Assembly: GCA_964019165.1 (NCBI GenBank)
Contig: OZ025278.1
Location: forward strand, 9,524,528 to 9,588,527
Direction: 5' to 3'
Origin: Mastigias papua
Taxonomy: Eukaryota; Cnidaria; Scyphozoa; Rhizostomeae; Mastigiidae
Length of the DNA: 64,000 nt
In this document: positions 1 to 12,400 of the stretch, piece by piece
How the letters are laid out: each line of letters starts with the position of its first letter
Numbering within the stretch: position 1 is the stretch's first letter
Translations under genes and position numbers: made by a program
Notes under the pieces: generated by a model
Database searches by the model: none
Told to the model about the DNA's origin: nothing
The model's input: the letters and a program-made list of their open reading frames with translations, nothing else

Positions 1-186
1 ACAGCCTCCTCTTTGCATTTGTCTATATCCATGATTTTGGTTTTCTTTACATTCAAATGCAAACCTCTTTGCTCACTATGATATTTAACAGACTGTATAA
101 GAGCTTCAAGCCCTCTTGGGGTTGTGGCTAGTAGTGCAATGTCATCCGCATATCTCAAGTCTCTTATGGGCACTTTCCTTAAGTAG
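1..186 (-). mobile_element. Non-LTR retrotransposon reverse transcriptase fragment
   Basis: Read on the minus strand, this stretch is open for about 59 codons and has the shape of a LINE reverse transcriptase palm. The catalytic YADD box is encoded at 141-152, followed by a typical GLHLNVKKTKIM-type stretch that follows YADD in LINE RTs. It is cut by the window edge, and nothing clearly coding continues beyond about 186, so it is a short dead fragment. It probably sits in an intron of GBF1, upstream of the first exon visible here. The clade (RTE, CR1 or other) cannot be fixed from so little sequence. Confidence 0.6.
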
Positions 187-436
187 TTTTATTCAATCCT
201 CATTTGGGTATACATCAAATTACAGGTCATTTTAATTAGTAACCTATTGGTATGAACTTTAGTTGATCAGCATCAGAAGCATCACACAAGTTCTTTCTAG
301 CCTTTTTTCAGAATGCTTCTCTGTTTTATACATTTATAGGGAATGTACACACTGTGGAGTTGGAAGCTTAGTTTCTTTGTTGTTTTGAAACTGTCATTAT
401 CATTATATCAAAAGCTATTGATTATTTTGATTTTAG

Positions 437-3400
437 ATTTATCAGAAATAGACGCAAATGTGTACCTTGGGCCTTTTCTGGAAGTGATAAGATCTGAAGA
501 CACAGCTGGTCCTATTACAGGAGTGGCGTTGTCCTCAGTTAATAAGTTTCTTTGCTATGGATTAATAGGTAGGTACTTGAAGTTACCTTACTTTGCTTCA
601 CTTTTTGTGTTTGGAATATTTGTAAATCCAAAGAGCATCAGAATTACTTCAGGGGGTAGATACATTGGGTCTTCAGGTGATGAATCCCCTGTAAAGTCAG
701 ACTGCAGTTCAGTTTGAAAATGTTGTAACTTGTTAGAAAATGACGTAGTCGTTTTTTGTAATCTATGTGATCTATTCCACCATTTCATTGCTCTAAGAAG
801 ATCTGCATTTGGTTAGGTGATCGTTTTGGTAGAAGTATGCTAGCTAACAGTTTTAATATCCCAAGCAGACCACTTATTGCAGAGTTCAGCTGGAAAATCA
901 TTGATGAGCGAGGATGGCGGAATAATATTTTGCGTGGGTGGGTGGGCTCGAGTAGACAGATTAAAATTGCTGGGATTTTAGAGAGTGCTAAAACGCGTAC
1001 TAAAGTACATTTAATATAAAAAGTGGAGGGGCTTCAGTACCCCAGCCCCCCAGCTTCGCCGCCCATGTGAGCTCATTGACATTAGGATTAAAGCAATGGT
1101 CTTCAAGTCACTCAATGATTTGGCTCTACAGTGCCCGTGAAACACCTCTTCATGAAAAACTCGGCACTCTCTTTCCACACTCTCTGTTGCACTGCGACTG
1201 ATTTATAATTTTATTTGGTAGCTTCATACCTGCATTGAGTTTGCATTAAAAACCAGAAATATGAAAGCACACTTATATTTGCTTTTTTTATATAATTTCT
1301 CATAATTTTCGTTGCCTTATAGCAGCCTCCTCAGTGAGAATCATAAAATATAATGTATGTGTATTTTCTTGCTTGTGGCTTTTAATGCAAACACCATTCT
1401 GGTATGGCAACCCACATCTGAAAGTTTAAATACAAAATATGTATAAAATACAGCTGAGATGATCGTTTTGTATCGACTTTCGAACCTTACATGCATCTCC
1501 ATTAAAAAAGAAGACTATTGGTCTGTAAATAATGAGAGTTTTATGTTTTAATTAAGTAATAGTGCTCCATATTATATTATATTATATTATATTATATTAT
1601 ATTATATTATATTATATTATATTATATCATATTTTATGGCCACAATTCACTTTTTAGTTACACCTCATTTTAATATAACAATTTTTAGTTTCAGTGTATG
1701 TATTTTGCTGTTTATTTTGAGTAGGCTGTTATGTCTTGCGTTTTAGGCTAATTTACGCCTACAATGTATCTATTTATCAGAAGTGCCTTGCCCCTACGTC
1801 ACTTTCATCTTTACATCTTACATTGTACGAAATCTGCAGCAATTATTTCTAAATCCTTGTGGAACTGGACATTTACCTTAACAGTCTCCGATAGCTTTCT
1901 GTTCAAAATGTTACTTTGTGTATTAATACATGCACAATCATGAATATCATGTCAACTTCTTTCTTGGTTCCAGTAAAGTGGAGCAAAGTTACTGTTGGCA
2001 CTCTCTGACCTGTGATCCCACTTAGCAGGAGTCCTAGTTATCCGCTGTCTTAGTTATCACAAGGGTACTATATTGATGAAAAGACAAATATCGCTATTAT
2101 TTTTTGTTGGAAAATCTACACTTTGTCCGTCCTATTTTTTTCCTATCTACGCCACTGGGAGTATTACAAATGTAATATGTCAATACATTTTTGTCAGTGC
2201 AAGCTAAAATAGTTTTGGACATTTTAATCCTGAGAAATCATTTGATATAAAAGTAACATTGAATATTAGAAAGCCCAAAAATGCCTTGGTGTGCTAGCGG
2301 AGTAGTGTTAGAGGAATATATTAATAGAGTGTTTTGGTTTGAGAAATATCCTCCTCAGTATTTCATCTATAATTTCCTTGACTAATTTCACAAGCTTTAT
2401 TATTCCCATGAGTAATAATTTCTTCTATTAGTATGTGCCAATATGAAATTGTTCTAAGTATAATTTTTCGAAAATTTTTCTCATTATAGATCCAACAGCT
2501 GAAAACTCAAGCTCAGGAGTTGAAAATCTTGCTGATGCAGTGACACATGCTAGATTTGTTGGAACAGATCCAAGCAGTGATGAAGTGGTTCTTATGAAGA
2601 TACTGCAGGTTTAGAAATTAAATGTTCTTTGGTTTGTCTTGTATATTCACTCTCTTATCAGATGTAGTATTAGAGTTTAACAAACAGAGATAGAGAACGT
2701 GTTCTTGGAAACCATTTTTAAACTCAACTAACTATAATCACAGGTAATCAAGGATAAATGATAACATAGCAAATATGGCGCATTAGGCATAAACAGAACA
2801 ATTCAGAGTAAGTTATTGCATTCCTCTCAAGTTTAGAGTTCTTCTGGAAGGAATTAGTTTTGTTTTAACTGTCAGCATTTTAAGCGTGTCCATTGCAAAC
2901 TTAGTTTATGGCTATTTGCCATTTGTTGTTGACTTTGTGAAGCTTGGTACAAAGGGGTGCAATGTCTGGCCCGACCACAATGGGCTTGACTGAAGTATCA
3001 CACGGACTGCGTAACTTTGGAGCTGGATTTGATTGGCTTTCTGCAATTATTTCCGTCCTTGTGGGTGGTTGTGAGGCTAGTGGATGGGAGTAGTATGGCC
3101 TAAGATGAGAGTGATGGCGAACATATGTTACTCTGTGTTCATCTTGGATTTTTGCACTGGAGGGATAGACTTTGATAATTTTGTAAGGAGTACTGTTCCA
3201 TGTTTTTGACAGCTTAGTTCGATGGTCAGCTAAGTTCTTGGTCAGAACGGTATCACCTATTGCAAACTCGGAGGGCTGGCTATGACGATTTTTGTCGGCA
3301 TGCTGCTTTATTTGAGCTTGCGGGAGGCGTCACGATCATTGATTTTGGTATCTGACGTACTTTGATAATTGTGATCAAGGCTGGGCAAATCATTTCGAAG

Positions 3401-6400
3401 ATGACGTTTGAACATTAATTCAGAAGGAGCAACACCTGTGACTGTATGTGGAGTTGTGCGATAAATCAGAAGAAATTTGTGGAGTTCGTCCCTCCAATTT
3501 TTCCTTCTTCATGGGCACATTGTATTGCTTTCTTGAGGGTGCAATTCATCCGTTCAACCTCACCATTGGCTGCTGGCCAATAAGGTGTGACTCTACGATG
3601 GCTGATGTCGTGCTTCTTGAGGACAGCAGTGAAATCAACAGAGGTGAATTGAGGCCTGTTATCACTGGTGATGCAGCTTGGAAATCCAAACAAAGAGAAG
3701 GTTTTCAATAGACTGTTCAGGATTGTCTTGGTGGTAACTGTCTTCAACAGGGCAATAACTGGGTAACGTGACCTGTAGTCAATAAGAACCAATATGTATT
3801 CTCCTGTTGGGTAAGGGCCTTGAATGTCAACTGCGAGTGTGTGCCAGACTTGGCTAGGAATTTCTGACATGGTAATTGGTGCACATTTGGAGTTACTTGA
3901 TGCTGTTACTTGGCAAGCATGACAGTGTTTTATCAATTGTTCAACATCCGCATTGATTGAAGGCCACCAGACCTTTTCTCGGAGTAGAGCTTTGGTTTTA
4001 TTTATACCCTGGTGCTGTGAGTGAACAATGGTTAGGATACGTTGTTGCAAGCTCTGTGGGATGAAAATACACTGGCCTTTTACAAGAAAGTCTTGATAAA
4101 CAGACAGATTCTCACGGTTGTTATAACACTGACGGTATCTTGGATCTCTGGGCCAATTGTTGGAAGAAACAAAGTTAATAATATGTGGTAATATTTCATC
4201 AGTGTTAGTTGCGCTAGCAATCTCAGCTAGTGAACAGGCCTTTGGTTGTGCATCTGTTGTTATGCGATTGAGGAACTGTTCTGCATTGTCCTGAAAGGAG
4301 ACATTGGTCATTGGGGTACATGATAAGCAATCTGAAGCCATGTTGCATCCAGATACATGTTGTATTTCAAAATCATAAGCTTTTAGCTTCAACATCCAAT
4401 TTTGAATGCGCGGTGGTGGATTTGATTTAGGTGTCAGCATGTGCAAGAGTGGCTTGTGGTCCGTTACCACAGTGAAATCACGGTCGTACACATAATGATG
4501 GAAGTGCTGACATGCCCAAAGAACGGCGAGGGCTTCACGTTCCGTTTAGCTATACCGCTGCTGTACATTGTTTAAAGCTGTAGAGCCATAAGAGATTGGC
4601 CTGTAGTTTGCGTCCTTTTGTCTCTGAGCTAAAATTGCACCATGTCCAAGGGCTGGCACCAACAATGAGCTGTGTGTGCGCTTCAGGGTCATAGTATGCC
4701 ATGACATCAGAACCTGTAAGGCTAGCTTTCAGTGTGTCAAAAGCAGCTTGCTGTTTAGACCCCCAGTAGAATTGCTGATTTTTTCTGGTGAGAAGGCGTA
4801 AAGGAGCTGTAATGGTGGAGAAATCCTTAATAGACTTGTTGACAAAGTTTACCATTCCTAAAAATGATCTAACTTCTTTGACATTTGTTGGTGGGGCAAT
4901 CTGTTTGATGGAGTCTATTCTTGATTGTTGTGGTGCAATGCCTTTGGCTGATAACTCATGTCCAGCAAACGTGATATGGTTGGCTCCAAAAATGCATTTA
5001 TCAGGATTTACTTTAAGGCCTGAGTTCTTGAGACTGGTAAGTACTTTACAAAGGTTCTTATCATGTTCTTCCTGTGTTGATCCCCATATTAGAATGTCAT
5101 CACTGATGTTTTTGCTCCCATCACAACCTGCAATGACTTGTTCAATCTTCTTTTGGAAGATCTCAAAAGCTGAATTTACGCCAAAAATGAGACGTTTGTA
5201 TCTGAATAGTCCTTCATGTGTTACAAATGTGGTTATATCCCTTGATTCTGGGTGAAGCTCAATTTGACGATATCCCTCACGGAGGTCAATTTTAGAGAAG
5301 ATTTGTGCGCCATGGAGCTCTGCAAGAATATCATCAATTTTTGGTATGACGTGGCGTTCTCTGATGATGGCTTGATTAGCTTGTCGCATGTCAAGACACA
5401 GTCGGGTTTTGCCATTTGATTTTTTAACTACAACAATGGGGTTTACCCAGCTGGTGGGACCTGAAACTTTCTCGATAATGTCAAGGTCCTGCAGTCTCTT
5501 AAGCTCTGCAGAAACTCTTTGGCGTGTGTGAAATGGTTTAGCTGAACATTTCTGAGTTTTCCAAGACCGGAGAAAACATCTGGATGTTTGTCTACAACAG
5601 CTTGTGTTTCTGGAGATGGCTGTTGAGCAAGACTGGCAACTGTTGGAGGCTCAGACACAGGTGGACCAACGCGAAGCAAGTTGAGTTCTTCAGCTGATGT
5701 TTTGCCGAGTATTGCACCAGCAGATCCCTGGACAACATAAAATTTGACAACTGTAGACTGTGAGATAGCAGTTACCCGTGCTTTGAATGTTCCTAGGACG
5801 GTAAGTTTCTCAGTAGCTTGATATGGAAATATCTGTGCTGTGGAAGGTTTAAGTACTGGCTGAGGCACAAGTTGATTGAAGGTAGTTTTGTCTAATATGT
5901 TGGCAGTGGACTCTGAATCAATGAGCATTTCAAATGACTGGGTGCCAATCTTGACTGTAAATAGAGCAGACTTTGGACCGTTTATACTAAAGACATAAAT
6001 ATCATCATCATCATCTGTAGCTGGTGATTCATCATGGTGTACTTGGACACAGCGAGTTGACTCTTGCTTGTAAGAAGGCTTGGACCATTTTTGTCTCACA
6101 TCCTGTTTTGCTGGAGACCTTGCACATTTTCTGAAAGTGGCCCTTCTTGCCACAGTTGTGGCACTCTGCATCAGAACTGTGAGGTCTGCTTCTGTGAGCA
6201 GTCTCTTTCTCAATTTGGAAGATGAGCAGGCAGCAATTACTTGATCTCGAATTTGTTCACTTGTTTGATTTCCATATTCACATGTTGATGCAAGGCGTCG
6301 TAGTCTTGTTACAAATTGCTCTACTGGCTCCCCCGGCTTTTGTTTTGCCTGATGAAAAACTGATCTTTCAAAGGGAATGTTTTTCCGAACTGAGAAATGA

Positions 6401-9400
6401 TCACTGAGGGCTTCTAAGGCATGTTCATAGCTATCACCTGTGGGACTTAATTTTTCAAAAATCTCTTGGCCTTCAAGCCCGATCATGTGCAAAAGCATGG
6501 CCTTTTTTCGGGCATCGTTAGTTATTCCCGAAGCTCCCAGAAAATATTGAAAGGCTTTCTTCCATTTTTCCCAGTTTTGGGACACTTGGTTTGGATCCCC
6601 ATGGCATTGAAATGGTGCTATACCAGGCATTTGAATATTAGCAGCCATTTTGATATCGCAACGGTTAACGATAAGGAAAGAAGGGCACTGAATACGAGTA
6701 AAAATATGTACCTGATCCTAGAAGCGAAGCTAGGCCGTACAGAAGGCTTTTGGTAATCCTCGTCGCCGATGTAGTATTAGAGTTTAACAAACAGAGATAG
6801 AGAACGTGTTCTTGGAAGCCATTTTTAAACTCAACTAACTATAATCACAGGGAATCAAGGATAAATGATAACATAGCAAATATGGCGCATTAGGCATAAA
6901 CAGAACAATTCAGAGTAAGTTATTACATTAGATATGGAGAAGACTGAGAGATCAAGTACGACAGATCAAGTATTGGTTAGACACGAATGAGTACTATTTT
7001 AGTGGCAATGGCATATATGACCTTTATTCAGTTAATTTCACTCTTCTTTTTGGTGTTCCTTGAAAGTACCCCTTCATTTAAGTGGGATTATTTTGTTGGA
7101 AAATATATAGAAAGTATATCACATGCATAGAGGTTATGTGTAGCTGAAGATCTCTTAACTCATGTAGAGAGTAATTTTGTGTCTGTCATCATCAAAATTT
7201 GATATATGAGATATATGACGTAGTGCTAGATGGGAATATATATAACTAGGTATTGAAAGAAACTGTATGACAGAACGGGTACAGGGACGAAGCTTGTGGT
7301 GGGCATGGGAAGGCATTGCCCTCCAATCTATGAAATGTTGCCCCTCTTTGTCCTCCCACGAATTTTTAGATGAAACTATGTGGTTGTCTAAGTACTTAGG
7401 CAATGGACTGTTTGATGCAGAGCAACCAGAAGAACTGAATATCTGATTGGCTGCCTTTCTAAAGACGTTTGAAAGTTTTGGTGGATCTAGCACTGAGGAT
7501 ATGTGGCGTCTCATGCCCTCAATTCCGCAGCTAGGCCATTCTTTTTGTTTCAGCATATACTACCTTCCTCAGAGCCAAGCGTACTGTATTTTCCTGCGAG
7601 CATCAGCCTAAATTCTGTAAGCACTTCCTTCGCCCGTCACTCGTCAGAGTATGAAACGTCGGTTAACGACGGAAAGGAGGGGGAAACATATTCTTGGATT
7701 CTTCAGCGAAACCATAGTGAATAGATGCCCATTGGCCAACCTTATTGCCAGTTTGACGCAGTATTCATCATGCCACATGAATTTATCTGCATCTGGTCAA
7801 AAATTTGGGCTCTCCTTTCGATCGTTATCCGACCTTTGATACTCTTACGAGTGTCGGACGGAAAAGGCTTTCCAGTTTGCTTAAAGAATGTTCCCGCTGT
7901 GTCGTGCAGTAGTATATTTATATGTGTATATAGAGAATAATATGCTTATTTTTTGGTACTGCTTTGAACCAAGATACGATAGCATTGATGAGAGAGTTGA
8001 TGCTAGAACCTATATTATATGTTCTCCATTGGCTACTGAAAACAGGGAAAACTGGGTGGAAGAGTTTTGGTTATACACCATAGTTAGTATATGATACATA
8101 CATTTCATTCACAATATTTGAAAGTTATACATTAGTTCCTTGTTCCTCCTCTTTGCACCGACAGCTGCCTTGGTACTGACCTTCTCTGTAATACAGTTTA
8201 TTTGATTTGCATTCAGGTTCTCAGAACTTTGCTGCTTAGTTCAGTCGGTGTTCACATGACAAATGAGTCTGTTTGTGAAATAATGCAGTCATGTTTCAGA
8301 ATTTGTTTTGAAATGAGACTTAGTGGTATGTATTGCTCATATGTGAATAGGACATTGATAATTATACATATATATTATATGGATGGGCAACCGTCAGACA
8401 GTGGGCCAAATCCGGCCTGCGAGCATGTTCTTATTGGCCCGTTAAATTGTAAGATTTTGGTGGCATTTGACTTTAAACTTTTGGTGACCCGTTGACTTTT
8501 AAGCTTGTGGCCACAAATCTATTTAAATGAGAAGCTAGCTTTATATGACTCTTCGGGAATTTGTAGAGCAACTTGTCAATCTTTATACAAGATTAGCGTA
8601 GTACACTTAAAAGCAACCAATTTGAATGCTAGCATATTACCATATTAGGTCATCTCATAACTAGTTGTCAATCAACCATGACGATGTCACATGATATGTA
8701 TATGTTTTCCCTGCTGTTACGTTAATTTCCTGGCTTTGTTTTAGAACTATTACGTAGGACTGCTGAGCAGACACTTGTGGATATGGTCCAGCTACTATTC
8801 ACTAGGTAAATTTCAATGTGAATTATGGTAATGACACTTTAAGAGTCATTTTTATATAATTATGTTATCTTACTTTGTATTGAGCAAGGTATTTTTAGTT
8901 GCATCCACTTCGATTTTTTGTTATATTGTATTCCTCCATCTTCGTATGTATTTTTTGAAGCTAGATGTTGTTTGAAGTATACTGAGTATCGTTTCTTATA
9001 AAGTTCATATTGACACCATCAGGAACCCCATGTCTTCCATTTGACCCGGTCCCCATACAAGCTCTCCGTGGGACTGAACATGGCACATAATTACAGTTAA
9101 ACAGAGAAATCCGTGGTCGCCAATTCGGATTTGTGTTGCTTGTGTTTTGACGTGTTTGTTATCTGTAGCAGCTGTTTATGTGATACAACCTTTTTTCACA
9201 GATGTATTTTGAATATGCTATAAAAGCTTTGATTGTATGAAGTTTTAAGGTTCTAGTCACGCATGATCCCTAGAAGCCCATGCCAGCCACTTTTGAACTG
9301 TCTGAATGTTGAAATATTATTGTGAAAGTGATTTCATATTTATTGGAAAAGTAGCTCACCATCAGAATGAAGCAAATGAATGTTATGTTGGACTTATGAT

Positions 9401-9471
9401 GTTATTTTGTCAGATTACCTCATTTCAAAGAAGACGTGAAAGGACCCGGGTCTTCCCCACATATTCGAAAG
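437..9471 (+). CDS. GBF1: GBF1 exons 1-5: DCB dimerisation domain
   Basis: Exons 437-568, 2490-2608, 8217-8325, 8745-8805 and 9414-9471. They encode the N-terminal DCB (dimerisation and cyclophilin-binding) domain. Conserved blocks include FLEVIRSEDTAGPITG (exon 1), LADAVTHARFVGTD (exon 2), LTNESVCEIMQSCFRICFEMRL-type helices (exon 3, here with MTNESV) and TLVDMVQLLFTR (exon 4). Exon 5 is only 58 nt, reads LPHFKEDVKGPG and corresponds to LPQFKEEP in the human protein. Its donor was taken at AAG|GTATCA (9472), because this restores phase 0 for the next exon. Intron 2 (2609-8216) is enlarged by the LTR retrotransposon and a Penelope remnant. Confidence 0.92.
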
Positions 9472-12400
9472 GTATCAAATATTATATACTGTACGGAAAT
9501 TTTCTGTTTTGTCTTTGTGATGTGAGTTAATTAAAGAAAACAATTGTTTTGTGACTTCAAGTTTCCCTGAAGTGAATCCAAGTTTTATCTCCTACTTTTA
9601 TTGACGCTCATATGTCAAAAAAGCAGTTAGTGGAACTCATGCAGTTCAAAACCCGAAGTGGGTAGGTGCAGAAAGCCCATTGGTTCCGTGCTGAGAAATT
9701 CTTCTGTTAAATGTTGTTGTTGTTGTTGTTGTTGTTGTTTACTTTATTTTGAGTAGGCTGTTATATCTAGCATTTTCAGCTAATTTAGGCCTACTGTGCA
9801 TGCCGCATCCAGGCATGGGACCCCTAGTTTAACGTCCCTTCCGAAGGACGGCGGAGTGAGTTGCTTTGGTCGTTTATCTGGATAGTCGCCCATCCAGTTG
9901 CTGACCTAGCACAGCCAAGCTTAACTTCAGCTAGCTAATGGAAGCCAGTTGAACCGCTTGGCCACTCTCCCCGCTAATGATGTTCGTACATGATGATGTT
10001 CGTACACTGTTCGTACATGACGAGGTTTTTCTTATGCAAGAAATGTTGAACTGGTATGTAATAGGTTCCAGAATGACCAGATGAGAACTTGACAAGGCTG
10101 CTTGTGAATTGTGGAATGCATGTGTTGAATGATGCATTTTTGGACAATTCGGTCACCTAGATAAGGATCTTGTTTTGTTATTGTTTCCGCTCATAATAGT
10201 GGAATTCTCTTGGAGAGCCAGAGTTTTTGACCAAGAATGGACATAGCATTTTGTGTAATGCCTTGCCAAATTCTTTGAGTTGATTATGTGGTATACCGAC
10301 GCTTTCGTTGGAGAAAGTTCAACCCATAACGTCTTATCGTGATGAAGCAAGCAGCTCTCTAATTTTGTTGTAACGTTGAGTGATTGTCGAGTTTTCCTAC
10401 AATTAATGGGTGGTGGACTAAATGAAAAATTGTTTTTTTCATTTAATGCGCTATTTTATTCTTTTTTTCGTTAATTTATGTCTTGTTTCTTCATGTGCCG
10501 TGACCTTATTACTGTGTTGATACCTTACAATGGAACATTTCTCGTTCTGCTTTGTAGATGTTTAAAAGGTCTGGTGCGCTGTCTGGTACTCGAAGAGCAA
10601 GCAAGAAGCAATCGCCTTTGCCAAAACGAAGCGCAAGAAAGGAAGCAGACGTTACTGAAAAGGGTTCTGAGAAAACTTCAGGGAAGAAAAATGCTTTGCT
10701 TCCACCATCCGAACATGGAGATTTAGAAAAAAGCTCGGAAAATGAACTTTCATTAGAAAGTGTGGTAGAAAGTGTATCTTTTGAACTTGAGAACGATAAT
10801 CAAATAACAGATGATCAGTCTGTTGGGCAACAGATTAAAGACCCAAGCCCACATTCAAATGTCGATTCAATTTTAGATACGAAGGATGATTCAGGCGACA
10901 TCCAGGATGACCCCGAAGTTGACACTGTTTCCTCCCAAGATTTTGAGGAGGTATGCGCGGAAGTTAGCCTGTCTACTCCTCACGTGAATGACCAGCAGTT
11001 TGATAAGGATGGAGAAGATCTGGATTTAAAATCGAATGAAAACCTGGATATAACAGATACTGAGCTGCTGAAGGCAGATTCCAAGGATTCAACGTCAATT
11101 GAAGAAGCCAAGTTAGAAACTGATCTTTTGATTGATGCTGAGGACTCAGAGACTTTCCAGGACTTAAGTTCAAAGGTTGATGTAGGCACTGAAAGAAATA
11201 CAGAGGATTCAAAAGCTCTGGAAATGAAATCCTCCGATACATCTGGCCTTGTCAGCGGCGGAGTGATTTCATTGCAGTATCCTGATGATGATGCAAGAAG
11301 CTTAGGCTCAGCTCAACTCGAAGATCATAAATCAGAAAGCCAAAAAGATGACAAAGTAATAAAATGTTTTTTCTTGCTTATTAATTGTACTGATATTTCG
11401 GTGAGAATAGCGTTGTTGTGGGATATATTCAACAGTATCAGTGCGTAAGTAGAAATTTGTAAGTAGCAGGACAGATTTTTTGGTGAACGACGAGAATGTT
11501 ATGAAAGGAGTATGCAAACATATGACTAAAATATCATGCAAATTAGCCAACTGTTATTATAGTTATCAACTGTCATTTCACAGCCCAAGCTAACTCTAAT
11601 ATATGTTTGAGATTACCTGAATGTCAAATTGCTACAAGTTTTTTATAAGAAACCAACTTCTCTCCCTTCAGCCGGGATGTTTCTTAATGTTTTGTCAAAT
11701 CCAGCAGTAAATGTTTCTGAAGTGTTTCTTAAAATTCTTGAAATTTTCAAGTTCAAAGACAGATTTTTCAAGTTTGCGTTTACTTTTGAAACTCTGCCTG
11801 CTTGTGTTTCTGAAATATTTCTTAATTTTTGCCCGATCTGAGCCTCATGTCTCATATAAACTTGTTCCTTAAAAACGTGTATTTGGATATGATTGCTCAG
11901 AGATATGAGGTAAAGACGCCTATTTCTTGAAAATTGTTTCCTTTTTGACAATCATGTCATCTATTGCTGACAATTTCCTTAGCGTTCGTAGATCTTAGGT
12001 ACTGTCATGTTATTTATCAGGAAAATTCTGAGAGTCTGGAGGAAGCACTTCCTGTCAAAGATTCAGCAAGTCACACAGAAGAAAGTTGCCATAGTGCAGA
12101 TGAATATGAGCATGAAGGACAAGAAGAATATGTTAACCAACAAGGTGTTAGATTTATGCCACAGCAACAACAAAAAGAAGGTAAAAGAGATGTGTTTAAT
12201 ATCAGATTTATCTCTGAGTGAATGATTACTTCACAGGTATACGTTGTCCAATGAATGCATGTTTAAGTATGTAGAACAACTTAAATCGATGCGCATCATA
12301 TGTTAGTAACTTTTTATCATTTAAGAGTTTGCTCCTTCTGTTGTTGGATAAATCGTATTAGCCTATTACCTGATTTGATGTTTTCCACAGGCCATTCAAC

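Larger units (their letters stand above)
2663..6927 (-). mobile_element. Ty3/gypsy-type LTR retrotransposon, near-complete, inactivated
   Basis: The element lies on the minus strand in GBF1 intron 2. Two 158-bp LTRs (2663-2820 and 6770-6927) flank gag, protease, RT, RNase H and integrase, in the order diagnostic of Ty3/gypsy. Each LTR in element orientation starts TG and ends CA. They differ at three positions that I can see (about 98% identity), so insertion is fairly recent. The flanks TCAGA (2658-2662) and TTAGA (6928-6932) are a 5-bp target duplication with one difference. A purine tract, GAGAGGAA, abuts the 3' LTR. The internal sequence next to the 5' LTR (minus strand of about 6750-6769) is the expected primer-binding site. 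Frameshifts and a stop break the polyprotein. Confidence 0.93.

Noticed and set aside
4788..5255. Plus-strand 155-codon frame inside the LTR element
   Set aside because: Antisense shadow of the RT frame.
7155..7556. 133-codon minus-strand frame right of the LTR element
   Set aside because: Overlaps a dispersed repeat, and its peptide has no recognisable domain.
9414..9449. Alternative end of GBF1 exon 5 at CCCGG|GTCTTC
   Set aside because: It gives a poor donor and the wrong phase; the donor at 9471/9472 (AAG|GTATCA) keeps phase 0 into exon 6.
10973..11242. Minus-strand frames opposite GBF1 exon 6
   Set aside because: Shadow frames of a compositionally biased exon, with no family similarity.
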